Positions 27,821-36,412 of a DNA stretch of 61,100 nucleotides are shown in pieces. Under the pieces are notes generated by a model. It was not told the DNA's origin. It was given only the letters and a program-made list of their open reading frames with translations, and searched no databases. Position numbers and translations under genes: made by a program. The stretch covers positions 1 through 61,100 of the forward strand of contig NZ_JAJEKE010000024.1 of assembly GCF_024363565.1 (NCBI RefSeq), in the 5' to 3' direction. Position 1 is the first letter of the stretch, and each line of letters starts with the position of its first letter. Source of the DNA: Lutispora saccharofermentans. Lineage in GTDB: Bacteria; Bacillota; Clostridia; Lutisporales; Lutisporaceae.

Positions 27821-28381
27821 ATGTTAGGCGAAAATATAAGAAATATAAGAAAATCAAATAATATGACAATAAGCGAACTGGCAGAATTGACCGGATTATC
27901 AGTAGGATATATCTCTCAACTGGAAAGAAATCTTATTGAACCGTCACTTTCTTCTCTAAGGAAGGTTGCAAAGGCTTTGGAGGTTCCTACTTATATTTTC
28001 ATGGAAGATGACTGTAATGCTGATGTTCTAACAAAAATGAACAACAGACTTATAATGAGTTTTCCTAAAAGCCCTGTTATATACGAGCTGATTTCACCGC
28101 TTCCCACCAATACATTTAATCCTTCTATGCTGGGTATGTTTTTTGAAGTTAAACCACACAAGGCTGACACAGAAGATTTTATAACGCATACCTCTGAAGA
28201 ACTAATAATAATCCTTGAAGGCGAAGCCGATATAATATTAGGCAGTGAAACCTTTAATCTGAGCCCCGGCGATTCATTATATATTCAAAAAAGCGTGCCC
28301 CATAAAATAATAAACAGCAAAAACGTACCGATAAAAGGTCTTTCCGTAGTATCTCCCCCAATGTATCCAAAGCAGAAGTAG
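27821..28381 (+). CDS. XRE-family HTH regulator with cupin, cassette 2
   Basis: 186 residues. An HTH (about 4-58, MTISELAELTGLSVGYISQL) precedes a cupin_2 domain (about 105-180, LSPGDSLYIQKSVPHKI). It is paralogous to the protein at 9262 but lies divergently from its operon, giving a shared 208-bp control region. AAAGGAG precedes the ATG. Probably a sensor of a peptide or amino acid controlling cassette 2. Confidence 0.88.
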   Translation: MLGENIRNIRKSNNMTISELAELTGLSVGYISQLERNLIEPSLSSLRKVAKALEVPTYIFMEDDCNADVLTKMNNRLIMSFPKSPVIYELISPLPTNTFNPSMLGMFFEVKPHKADTEDFITHTSEELIIILEGEADIILGSETFNLSPGDSLYIQKSVPHKIINSKNVPIKGLSVVSPPMYPKQK

Positions 28382-28524
28382 AAATATAAATTCATATCTG
28401 ATGCGGGAGATTCATCATTGATGGTAGATATAATACCACTGACATATTCCCCACTGCACTTGGCACGATATGCTTGTGCTGTGAGATTAGCGATTTCAGT
28501 CAGAGGAATCACATAGAGCAATAA
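28382..28524. other. Short intergenic stretch with possible decayed reading frame
   Basis: Minus-strand translation gives an uninterrupted stretch (LTEIANLTAQAYRAKC then EYVSGIISTINDES) that has no start and runs into the regulator antisense. It may be a remnant of a lost gene at the edge of the AT-rich cassette. Not called as a gene. Confidence 0.25.
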
Positions 28525-28548
28525 AAGCTGAGAATTTCTTCTCAGCTT
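28525..28548 (-). terminator. Terminator of the ABC-DUF1847 operon (possibly bidirectional)
   Basis: AAGCTGAGAA pairs perfectly with TTCTCAGCTT across a 4-nt loop. On the minus strand it is followed by TTTTATT, just after the DUF1847 stop. Confidence 0.8.
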
Positions 28549-28552
28549 CATC

Positions 28553-29182
28553 TTATTTATCTCCATACAGCTTCTTCTTGTAATAGCCCTGAGCCATATA
28601 AATTGCTGCCAAAGGATTGTGTCCTGTTACTCTGTCTTTAACTCCAAGAGTGGTTATAGGGGCTTCAAGATATTTCATCACCAATGTATCATGCCCTACA
28701 CACAACCCTAATATAACATTGAGGTCTGTCTTTTGGTCATTGAGCAGAAGAGCTTGTCCGATGGGATTGCACATTATTTCGTCGCAATCTCCTTGTATTT
28801 TATCTTCATCCTTGATTCCAATGAAATCCTTTCTTAAGCCGCCATTTTTGCAAAGGACAGAAACCACTTCAAAATCATGATACTCTAAAATGTTTTGAAA
28901 TTCTCTGGTTTCCCTTGCCAAGCCTAAGCAAAAAGCCAAGCCTATCTTATGATATCCGCATTTTTTTGCAAAGAGAATGATTTCTTCTACCCTAGTCATA
29001 TTCCCATATCCGTGAGCTTCTACCAAGGCAGCATTATATGAAATTTTATGATTTTCTTCCTCTAGATATAGCTTTTCAGCTTGCTCTTGAATTTGGCTGC
29101 TGTCATTAGGACAAACAGGCAGCGATTTTTCAAGCTCTCCTTTAGAACAGCCCTGCAAAACGCATTTTGCACAATTATACAT
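28553..29182 (-). CDS. DUF1847 cysteine-rich protein
   Basis: 209 residues. The N-terminal CAKC, a following Cys and VCPND give a putative metal-binding cysteine cluster. Later conserved features are CLGLARET, CNPIGQA and GLCVGHDTL. This matches DUF1847, a family annotated as metal-binding but without known reaction. It is the last gene after the substrate-binding, permease and ATPase genes of an ABC importer (25 bp gap), suggesting that it acts on or senses the imported compound. Confidence 0.8.
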   Translation of the reverse strand: MYNCAKCVLQGCSKGELEKSLPVCPNDSSQIQEQAEKLYLEEENHKISYNAALVEAHGYGNMTRVEEIILFAKKCGYHKIGLAFCLGLARETREFQNILEYHDFEVVSVLCKNGGLRKDFIGIKDEDKIQGDCDEIMCNPIGQALLLNDQKTDLNVILGLCVGHDTLVMKYLEAPITTLGVKDRVTGHNPLAAIYMAQGYYKKKLYGDK

Positions 29183-29207
29183 AATATCACCCTTATCTTT
29201 TATAATT

Positions 29208-30011
29208 TTAAAAATCTTGCATCTCTATTTTATAATTGTTACCCTTATTGATCTCATCATCCAGCATATTTAATATTTCATTTGACATGGCTCCATATAG
29301 AACATTGCTGCGATCTCTTGGTCTCGGCATATCTACATCTATAACTTTTTTTATTGTCCCCGGCCTGCTGGACATAACGATGATTTTATCCGCCAAGTAA
29401 ATAGCTTCATCAACACTATGGGTTACAAATAGTATAGTTTTGCGGTTATCCCTCCAAATCCGGAGCAGTTCTCTTTGCATAAGTATACGGGTGTGGGCAT
29501 CCAGCGCACCAAAGGGTTCATCCATGAGCAGCACCTTCGGATCATTGGCTAAGGCTCTGGCTATTGCAACTCTTTGCTGCATGCCTCCGGATAATTCGAA
29601 AGGATAGGCATTGCGGAATTCTCCCATTCCTATGATGTTTAAAAATTTCTCTGCCGCTTCTTTTTTTATTGCATTTGATTCCTTTCTGAATTCCAATCCC
29701 AATACTATATTATCCTCCACGGTTCTCCAGGGCAATAACGAATACTGCTGGAATATCATACCAATGTCACGGGTAGGCTCCTTTAATTCCTTCCCATAAA
29801 AAAATACTTTACCGGTAGTCGCTGCTTCCAAGCCTGCAATTATCCGCAAAAGCGTAGATTTTCCGCAGCCTGAGGGTCCTACGATACATACAAAATCATT
29901 TTCCTTTATATCAATTGTCGTGCTGCCCAGTGCGTGTACAACTTTGTCTTTTTCCGATACATATTTCTTGCTCAGATTTTCTATTCTTAAACAATTGCTT
30001 GCAATATTCAT
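29208..30011 (-). CDS. ABC transporter ATP-binding protein (NitT/TauT type)
   Basis: 267 residues. Walker A GPSGCGKST, Q-loop IFQQYSLLPWRTV, signature LSGGMQQRVAIARA, Walker B VLLMDEPFGALD and the H-loop VTHSVDEAI are all intact. This is the TauB/SsuB subfamily used for sulfonates, nitrate, aliphatic compounds or thiamine precursors. The ATG at 30011 has AAGGAGA upstream; an in-frame earlier Met lacks a site. It lies between permease and DUF1847. Confidence 0.93.
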   Translation of the reverse strand: MNIASNCLRIENLSKKYVSEKDKVVHALGSTTIDIKENDFVCIVGPSGCGKSTLLRIIAGLEAATTGKVFFYGKELKEPTRDIGMIFQQYSLLPWRTVEDNIVLGLEFRKESNAIKKEAAEKFLNIIGMGEFRNAYPFELSGGMQQRVAIARALANDPKVLLMDEPFGALDAHTRILMQRELLRIWRDNRKTILFVTHSVDEAIYLADKIIVMSSRPGTIKKVIDVDMPRPRDRSNVLYGAMSNEILNMLDDEINKGNNYKIEMQDF

Positions 30012-30067
30012 ATCATATTCTCCTTGAATCCCTCTGTCATCCATATTTTAAAATCAACTGATATTAT

Positions 30068-30913
30068 CTATCGGTCAATCTTTGTTTCTCTTTGCCAGAT
30101 GAACCTCTTCTTCCCGGCGAGGCGGATGCTGAAATCAAGCAAAGAACCTATCAGCCCGATGCTGATCATACCGACCATAACTAAATCAATTTTGGCCAAC
30201 TCATAGGCATGGGTTATGAGATAGCCTACTCCCGATATGCTTCCCGGCATCATTTCTGCGGATACAAGGCTAGTCCATGCACTGCCCAAGCCTATGCGCA
30301 TCCCGTTCATAATGGTAGGTCCCGCGGCAGGTATCAAAATTTTAAAGAATATATTCGATTCTTTAGCTCCTAAAACACGAGCAGACTCTATCAATGTATT
30401 AGGCACCTGTGATATGCCGTGAATACAACTGGTTATAACCGGGAAGAAAGTACCGAGAAAAATAATAAACATCATCGACAGCTTGAAGTTGCTCAGATAT
30501 ATATACCAGGTCCCTTGATTTAGCCCTAAAATAGTCGCAAAGCTCGTTATCCCGAACCATGCCAATACCAGAGGTACCCATGCAATGGGCGGAATGGGCC
30601 TGAATAGTCCTATTACGGGATTTGCCAATTGGTATGCCGTCTTGCTGTATCCCATGATAATACCCAAGGGAAGAGCAATCAGCAAAGCTACTATATATCC
30701 CAGCATGACCCGGATAAGACTGATTACGATGTTTACAGCAAGGGAACCTAAACCTATCACGTTTTCCGTAGGTGCGAGAAAATGTTTGAGCACCGAACCA
30801 AGCTGCGGCAGGATTAAACGGTTATCTATAGCCTTTGCCCCAAACGTCCATAGCAGCAGAACTATAGCCGGACCTATAAGAGATTTCCCTGTTGATAATA
30901 TAAATTTTTTCAA
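30068..30913 (-). CDS. ABC transporter permease (NitT/TauT type)
   Basis: 281 residues, six predicted transmembrane segments, with the coupling motif region ESARVLGAKESNIFFKILIPAA (EAA loop; key residues E, G, I, P) as in TauC/SsuC. It forms the membrane channel with the ATPase downstream and the lipoprotein upstream. Confidence 0.92.
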   Translation of the reverse strand: MKKFILSTGKSLIGPAIVLLLWTFGAKAIDNRLILPQLGSVLKHFLAPTENVIGLGSLAVNIVISLIRVMLGYIVALLIALPLGIIMGYSKTAYQLANPVIGLFRPIPPIAWVPLVLAWFGITSFATILGLNQGTWYIYLSNFKLSMMFIIFLGTFFPVITSCIHGISQVPNTLIESARVLGAKESNIFFKILIPAAGPTIMNGMRIGLGSAWTSLVSAEMMPGSISGVGYLITHAYELAKIDLVMVGMISIGLIGSLLDFSIRLAGKKRFIWQRETKIDR

Positions 30914-31002
30914 TTATATCTCTCCATTTATAAGAAAAAATTCTGAATCAAAATATGCTCAGAACTTTTTCTGTTATTGTATAGATATTGCCTTTGATGC
31001 AG

Positions 31003-32145
31003 CTAATTATTTAAAAAGGTGAAATTATAAAACTCTTTTTTAACTTCTACAAAATCTCTTTCTTTTAAATCTCCGTCAAGTTTATCCAATTGCTTCAGCA
31101 AATCGTAATAAAGGTCGACTCCCTCCAGCCATTTATCAGAAACTTGAGTTGTAAAAACTATAGAGGCGGATTTGACCGCATCCTCAGATACTCCGATTAT
31201 TTCTGAAAGCAAAGCCGATGTTTCTTCTTTGTTTTCTCCCATCCATTTTGCAGTGTTAGTGAACAAATCAACAAGAGCGTCAAAAACTTCAGGATGCTTG
31301 GATATCACTTCTCCCCGGGCAGCCAGCACACAGCAGGGAAAGTCATACCATTGTCCTTCGGGGGGAAATTCATTCAGCTTCAGAGCGATGGAGCCGATCC
31401 CTTCTGCTTCTGCAGCTTCCGGATAATGTGAGGGAGCCACCCATGCATCGACCAGATTGCCGGTGAAGGCGGAAAGCAGGTTTTTCGACCCTTTCAGGTC
31501 GACCAACAGCACATCGGCACTGTTATCATTGGGATCTTCCGTGACTTTTAGATTTGCTTGTCTGAGGGATGTTTCTATTACGACTCTCGGAGCGCTTGTC
31601 GGAGAGTGGTAGCCGATTTTCACGGGATTCTCAGACTTTTTTATGTACTCAGCCACTTGATTCCAGCCCTTTATCTCACTTCCCGAAGGAAATACCAAAC
31701 AGATCCCGTCTACGTGAATGGGGCATAAGACTTGGATATCCGTACCCTGATCCTTTGCGGACATCATACCTGTTACAGAGTTCACTGCACAGTCCAGCTG
31801 CTTTTGTCCCAGCATGACCGCGGATTCAGAGCTTCCTTTGGTCAATATGGTATTTATTACGGCAAGCTTTTTCCCATCTTTATAAAGCTCATATTGCTCC
31901 TTTTCAACGATAGGTTTTAACCATATTCCGGTATCTTTAAATCCCTCCCCCTTAGAAGCTGCCGTCAACATGATGCCCGCATGCAAATCAAAGCCCCAGG
32001 CCATATTTATAACCGTTGTCTCAGCTTCACCTGGTTTTTCTGTCCCCGAAGCGGCTGCTTCCTGTTTTGCATTGCTGTTGCATGCAGTAGTAAACACCAA
32101 AGATACGATTAAAACCAATAGAAACATACTCCTTCTTTTACTCAT
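31003..32145 (-). CDS. ABC transporter substrate-binding lipoprotein (NitT/TauT type)
   Basis: 380 residues. A lipoprotein signal ends in FTTAC with the lipidated Cys22, followed by a two-lobed periplasmic-binding fold of the SsuA/TauA/NMT1 class. The ATG at 32145 is chosen because AGGAGGAAGG lies upstream; longer in-frame readings lack a site. First gene of the operon with permease, ATPase and DUF1847. Substrate unknown. Confidence 0.9.
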   Translation of the reverse strand: MSKRRSMFLLVLIVSLVFTTACNSNAKQEAAASGTEKPGEAETTVINMAWGFDLHAGIMLTAASKGEGFKDTGIWLKPIVEKEQYELYKDGKKLAVINTILTKGSSESAVMLGQKQLDCAVNSVTGMMSAKDQGTDIQVLCPIHVDGICLVFPSGSEIKGWNQVAEYIKKSENPVKIGYHSPTSAPRVVIETSLRQANLKVTEDPNDNSADVLLVDLKGSKNLLSAFTGNLVDAWVAPSHYPEAAEAEGIGSIALKLNEFPPEGQWYDFPCCVLAARGEVISKHPEVFDALVDLFTNTAKWMGENKEETSALLSEIIGVSEDAVKSASIVFTTQVSDKWLEGVDLYYDLLKQLDKLDGDLKERDFVEVKKEFYNFTFLNN

Positions 32146-32464
32146 AATATCCTTCCTCCTTACTGCAGTAACTTCAACAAATGAAATTGAGCAAAAATGC
32201 TGTTTTAACATACTGCCATATACATTTAATACTATAGAAGCTGCCAAATTTAAGCAAATTGAATTTTTCTATGCTTTAAATCCTTAATATACAAATTATG
32301 AATAGCATTTTGAGTATTGTTTATCTATAAATATAAATATGAATTGCAATAATAGCTTGTTTTTTATGGAAAATTATTTCAGTATTGGATATAATGATAA
32401 TATAAGGAGAAGGAATAATTATAGAGGCGTAATAATATAGAGGATTATAAGGGAGGTATTAAAT
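32146..32464. other. Divergent intergenic region with TATGAATTGCAATAA motif
   Basis: No gene. It holds the start regions of the ABC operon (minus) and the 137-residue membrane protein (plus). The stretch 32338-32369 is 27/32 identical to 22944-22975. A TATAAT lies near 32390 on the plus strand, with no clear -35. Confidence 0.4.
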
Positions 32465-32878
32465 ATGCTCAAGCACATCCTCATTATAGTATTGAGCTTA
32501 ACTTTTATTATTGCCAGCTTTGTATATATCATAAAAAATTACTTGATAGGCTTCAAAGGGAGTGACAGCGGCTTCAAAAACTTTATGGTCTATATTCCAA
32601 TAGTTGCTGCTGAGATATGTTTTATCACGTCTGCGATCACCGGATACATTGCATTGAATTTATACAATCACATAAGACATGAGATCAATATTCCGGCTGA
32701 GGAATTGGAAATGCTGAAGCACTCATTGGCCCATAGAACAAATGAAGCTTCTATTATACTTATTGCAGGGTTCATATGTGTTTGCATATCAAGGTTTGCT
32801 TTTAAACACATACAAAAGGAGATTCAAAAAGAGCTGGAAAAGCCGAAGAAGCTTTGGAATTTGGATAAATATCAATGA
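32465..32878 (+). CDS. Hypothetical membrane protein (137 aa)
   Basis: Three hydrophobic segments (about 3-25, 42-66 and 97-114), with a basic, charged C-terminus rich in Lys and Glu (HIQKEIQKELEKPKK). GGGAGG precedes the ATG at good distance. No family recognised. It is convergent with aroD, its stop only two bases away. Confidence 0.7.
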   Translation: MLKHILIIVLSLTFIIASFVYIIKNYLIGFKGSDSGFKNFMVYIPIVAAEICFITSAITGYIALNLYNHIRHEINIPAEELEMLKHSLAHRTNEASIILIAGFICVCISRFAFKHIQKEIQKELEKPKKLWNLDKYQ

Positions 32879-32880
32879 TG

Positions 32881-33654
32881 TTATAATCTTTTCATCAAAG
32901 CATCAATAAACTTCCTCATTTCTCCTATTGGCATTTGTCCCGGTGCTGATGCATTCACTCCCGAAGCAAAAGTCATATCGGAGCCGAACATCCATCCTGC
33001 CAATCGTGCAAGGGTGCCAGCAGGCCCCATGGATATAGCAATAACGGGGCTTGATATTTCTTTTCTTGCTTTATGGGTTGCATTGAAAAGCTGCAAAACA
33101 TCTCCTTGCTCCTTAGCCATGACTGCTATTTTACCTATGTCTCCGCCTGAATCTATTTCTTCTTTTATCTTGTCTATCATAAATTCCTCGGAAGGGGTCT
33201 CTGCAAAATTATGATAGGACAGGATCAATTTTACTCCGGTCTTCACCGCCAAGGCTTTTATTGGTTCAATATTATCCCTCCCAAAAGAAAGCTCCACATC
33301 AATGACATCGATGCATCCCGATAATATTGCATTTTTATAAAGTTCCGCTCTTATTTCGTCTTCAATCCTTCTGAATCCGCCTTCGCTATGGCTTCTGCAA
33401 GTGAATATTGCAGGGATTTCTCCCGCTTTAGCCCGGAGGCACCTTAATATATTATAGACCTTAGAATGATCCATATATTTTTCAAAATAATCTGCGCGCC
33501 ATTCAATCATATCGGGAGATAAGCTTATCACTTCATCGATTTCACTCATAAGGTCTGTTTCACCCACGGATGTCAAGGGTATGCAAATAAGAGGCTTATC
33601 GCCTCCCAGCACTTTATTCTTGAGCGCAATAGGCTTTAGAGCTTCTGTTCTCAT
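32881..33654 (-). CDS. aroD: Type I 3-dehydroquinate dehydratase
   Basis: 257 residues. The Schiff-base lysine lies in GKIAVMAK, the catalytic His in LSYHNF, and EWRADYFE and TCRSHSEGG are substrate-binding motifs. It converts 3-dehydroquinate to 3-dehydroshikimate in aromatic biosynthesis, or in reverse context in quinate use. It is the last gene of an operon with fumarase and malic enzyme, 23 bp after malic enzyme, an unusual setting. GGGGGGA precedes the ATG. Confidence 0.94.
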   Translation of the reverse strand: MRTEALKPIALKNKVLGGDKPLICIPLTSVGETDLMSEIDEVISLSPDMIEWRADYFEKYMDHSKVYNILRCLRAKAGEIPAIFTCRSHSEGGFRRIEDEIRAELYKNAILSGCIDVIDVELSFGRDNIEPIKALAVKTGVKLILSYHNFAETPSEEFMIDKIKEEIDSGGDIGKIAVMAKEQGDVLQLFNATHKARKEISSPVIAISMGPAGTLARLAGWMFGSDMTFASGVNASAPGQMPIGEMRKFIDALMKRL

Positions 33655-33677
33655 GCTTATCCCCCCACTGTATGACT

Positions 33678-34859
33678 CTATTTGCTGATACTTGCAGCTC
33701 CTGTATCCCTGGCAGCCTGGGCCACTGCCTTTGCAACTGCCTGCACCACTCTCTCGTCAAAGGGCTTTGGTATTACATATTCTGAGCTAAGTTCTTCATC
33801 GGAGACAAGTCCTGCCAAGGCATATGCAGCAGCCAGCTTCATCTCTTCATTTATCCCGGCTGCCCTTACATCAAAAGCACCCTTGAATATTCCGGGAAAA
33901 GCCAGGACATTATTTATCTGATTGGGATAATCCGATCTGCCGGTCCCCACTACAGTTGCACCCGCTTTTTTAGCAAGCTCCGGCTCAATTTCCGGTACCG
34001 GATTTGCCATCGCAAATATTATCGCATCCTTATTCATGGACCTTACCATCTCTTCTGTAACAATGTTTGCGGCTGATACTCCGATAAACACATCAGCTCC
34101 GGCAAGGGCATCGGCAAGGCTTCCCGATTTCCTCTCCTTATTGGTGACTTCTGCAATCTCTTCTTTTGCCCAGTTCATGCCGGTTTTTCTTCCTTTATAT
34201 ACTATACCGCTTCTATCACAGAGCAGCAAGTCCGCGACTCCCACATTCAGTATCATTTTAGCGATGGCAATGCCGGCAGCCCCCGTGCCGTTTATGACGA
34301 CCACCAGATCCTTCATCCGCTTTTTGCTTATCCTCAGAGCGTTCATGAGGGCGGCTAATGTGACAACGGCGGTTCCATGCTGGTCATCATGGAAAACCGG
34401 GATCAACATTTTCTCCTTCAATCTTCGTTCAACCTCAAAGCACCTTGGAGCCGAAATATCCTCAAGGTTTATTCCGCCGAAGGATGGTTCTATCAGCAAT
34501 ATGGTATTGACTATCTCATCAACGTCAGTAGTATTCAGGCATATGGGAAATGCATCCACACCGCCGAATTCTTTAAACAGCACTGCTTTTCCCTCCATTA
34601 CGGGGAGTGCCGCATGGGGGCCTATGTCTCCAAGGCCCAAAACAGCAGTGCCGTCAGATACTATCGCCACCATATTGCCCTTTGAGGTATATTCATAAAC
34701 CTTATCCGCATCATTATTTATTTCCTTGCACGGTTCGGCCACTCCGGGCGTATACGCCAGGCTCAAAGATGACCTATCCTTTATAGGAACCTTGCTTTTT
34801 ACTTCCAGCTTGCCCTTATTATCTCTATGGAGCTTCAATGCTTCTTCTCTTATCGACAT
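33678..34859 (-). CDS. NAD(P)-dependent malic enzyme
   Basis: 393 residues, the short bacterial form. N-terminal SLAYTPGVAEPC, the metal/substrate region VFHDDQHGTA and the nucleotide-binding VVINGTGAAGIAIAKM are present. It oxidatively decarboxylates malate to pyruvate. Between fumarase (upstream) and AroD in one operon, it completes a fumarate to malate to pyruvate route. Cofactor preference cannot be read with certainty. Confidence 0.93.
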   Translation of the reverse strand: MSIREEALKLHRDNKGKLEVKSKVPIKDRSSLSLAYTPGVAEPCKEINNDADKVYEYTSKGNMVAIVSDGTAVLGLGDIGPHAALPVMEGKAVLFKEFGGVDAFPICLNTTDVDEIVNTILLIEPSFGGINLEDISAPRCFEVERRLKEKMLIPVFHDDQHGTAVVTLAALMNALRISKKRMKDLVVVINGTGAAGIAIAKMILNVGVADLLLCDRSGIVYKGRKTGMNWAKEEIAEVTNKERKSGSLADALAGADVFIGVSAANIVTEEMVRSMNKDAIIFAMANPVPEIEPELAKKAGATVVGTGRSDYPNQINNVLAFPGIFKGAFDVRAAGINEEMKLAAAYALAGLVSDEELSSEYVIPKPFDERVVQAVAKAVAQAARDTGAASISK

Positions 34860-34864
34860 ATTAT

Positions 34865-35422
34865 CTACCTGCCTTGCCTTTCATAGTTTTTTCTTCCCGA
34901 TTTGTATATATCTGTTCCCTTAGCATCTATTGCTACCGTAAGGGGAAAGTTTTCAACCTTCAATCTATATACGGCTTCCGGCCCCAGCTCGGGAAAGGCT
35001 ATGACTTCGGCCTCCTTTACAGCCTCAGCCAAAAGCGCTCCGGCTCCGCCTACGGCTGCAAAATATACTGCCCTGCTCCTGATCATCGAATCTATTACCT
35101 CCCAGTTCCTCTCGCCTTTCCCTATCATGCCCTTTAAGCCTCTTTCCAGAAGAGCGTCGGTATAGGCATCCATCCTCCCGCTTGTGGTGGGCCCGGCTGA
35201 GCCTATGACCTCATCAGGCTTGGCCGGGCACGGGCCCACATAGTATATGACCTGGCCTTTAAGGTCCAGGGGGAGCTCTTCACCTCTATCAATCATATCG
35301 ACCAACCTTTTGTGGGCCGCATCGCGGGCAGTATATATGATGCCGCTCAGCATCACCCTGTCTCCGGCCTTTAATCCATCAATCTCATCATCAGTCAAAG
35401 GGGTGTAAATAAACTTGGTCAT
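34865..35422 (-). CDS. Class I fumarate hydratase, beta subunit
   Basis: 185 residues, C-terminal domain of the heterodimeric iron-sulfur fumarase/tartrate dehydratase family. GDRVMLSGIIYTARDAAHKR, GPCPAKP and GPTTSGRMD are typical. The ATG at 35422 is chosen because GGGAGGT lies upstream. It follows the alpha subunit by 22 bp. L-tartrate dehydratase is an alternative, but the malic enzyme next door favours fumarase. Confidence 0.92.
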   Translation of the reverse strand: MTKFIYTPLTDDEIDGLKAGDRVMLSGIIYTARDAAHKRLVDMIDRGEELPLDLKGQVIYYVGPCPAKPDEVIGSAGPTTSGRMDAYTDALLERGLKGMIGKGERNWEVIDSMIRSRAVYFAAVGGAGALLAEAVKEAEVIAFPELGPEAVYRLKVENFPLTVAIDAKGTDIYKSGRKNYERQGR

Positions 35423-35444
35423 TCGTTTTACCTCCCGCATATCG

Positions 35445-36290
35445 CTATATCACTGCTTCTTTATGCCTTGCAGCATGGCACTGGATATTTACGGCTACAG
35501 GCAAACTGGCTATATGGGCAGGAAAGGTCTCTATATGCACAGCCAGAGCGGTGATCCTGCCCCCAAAGCCCTGAGGACCGATCCCCAGATCGTTTATTTC
35601 CTCAAGCAGCTCTCTTTCCAGTTCTGCTGTCTGAGGGTGGGAGCTGTGTTCTCCTACCGTGCGCAAAAGCGCTTTCTTGGCTATCAAAGCAGCCTTTTCC
35701 ATAGTTCCTCCTATGCCCACTCCCACTATTATCGGCGGGCAGGGGTTGGGACCTGCTTTATCCACCGTGTCCAGGACAAAACGCTTTATGCCCTCGATTC
35801 CGTCAGAGGGCTTTAACATGGCCAGAGCGCTCATATTTTCACTGCCTCCGCCCTTTGGAGCCATTATGATCCTTACCTTATCCCCTTTTATAATGGCAGC
35901 ATGGATTATTGCAGGTGTGTTGTCCCCTGTGTTTTTCCTTGATAAAATGGGATCGTCAACACAGGATTTCCTCAGATACCCTTCTTTATATCCCCGCCTG
36001 ACTCCTTCGTTTATGGCTTCGTTGATGTCTCCGCCTGTAAGCCTCACATCCTGGCCTATTTCTATGAAGACCACCGCCAATCCGGTATCCTGGCAGATTG
36101 GAACATGCTTGCTGCGCGCAATTTCCTGATTATCTAAGATATCCCTGAGTATTTCTTTGCCCAAGGGAGATTCCTCTTTTGCCGCTGCATCCTGCAGCGC
36201 CTTCTTCACATCATCCGGAAGATAATAGTTGGAATCTATGCATAATCTTTCTACAGCATTTGTAATTATTTCAACGCTTATTTCTCTCAT
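35445..36290 (-). CDS. Class I fumarate hydratase, alpha subunit
   Basis: 281 residues binding an oxygen-labile [4Fe-4S] cluster. Candidate cluster cysteines are in VPICQDTG, LRKSCVDDP and GPNPCPP. AGAGAGG precedes the ATG. First gene of the fumarase-malic enzyme-aroD operon; the oxygen-sensitive class fits an anaerobe. Confidence 0.93.
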   Translation of the reverse strand: MREISVEIITNAVERLCIDSNYYLPDDVKKALQDAAAKEESPLGKEILRDILDNQEIARSKHVPICQDTGLAVVFIEIGQDVRLTGGDINEAINEGVRRGYKEGYLRKSCVDDPILSRKNTGDNTPAIIHAAIIKGDKVRIIMAPKGGGSENMSALAMLKPSDGIEGIKRFVLDTVDKAGPNPCPPIIVGVGIGGTMEKAALIAKKALLRTVGEHSSHPQTAELERELLEEINDLGIGPQGFGGRITALAVHIETFPAHIASLPVAVNIQCHAARHKEAVI

Positions 36291-36390
36291 TGGCCTCTCT
36301 CACCTCAGCATATATAGCATTAACGGTTGATATCATATATATTTATTATATATGATCAAAGATTCAAATTATATATAATTATACAAAAAA

Positions 36391-36412
36391 ACCGCTGGAT
36401 GATCCAACGGTT
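36391..36412 (-). terminator. Terminator of the M14 peptidase gene
   Basis: A 10-bp stem (ACCGTTGGAT with ATCCAGCGGT) starts in the stop codon and is followed by seven T residues on the minus strand. Confidence 0.85.

Noticed and set aside
28285..28566. 93-codon minus-strand frame overlapping the cassette 2 regulator
   Set aside because: It overlaps a conserved regulator and a terminator hairpin, so it is not a gene. A decayed remnant inside it remains possible.
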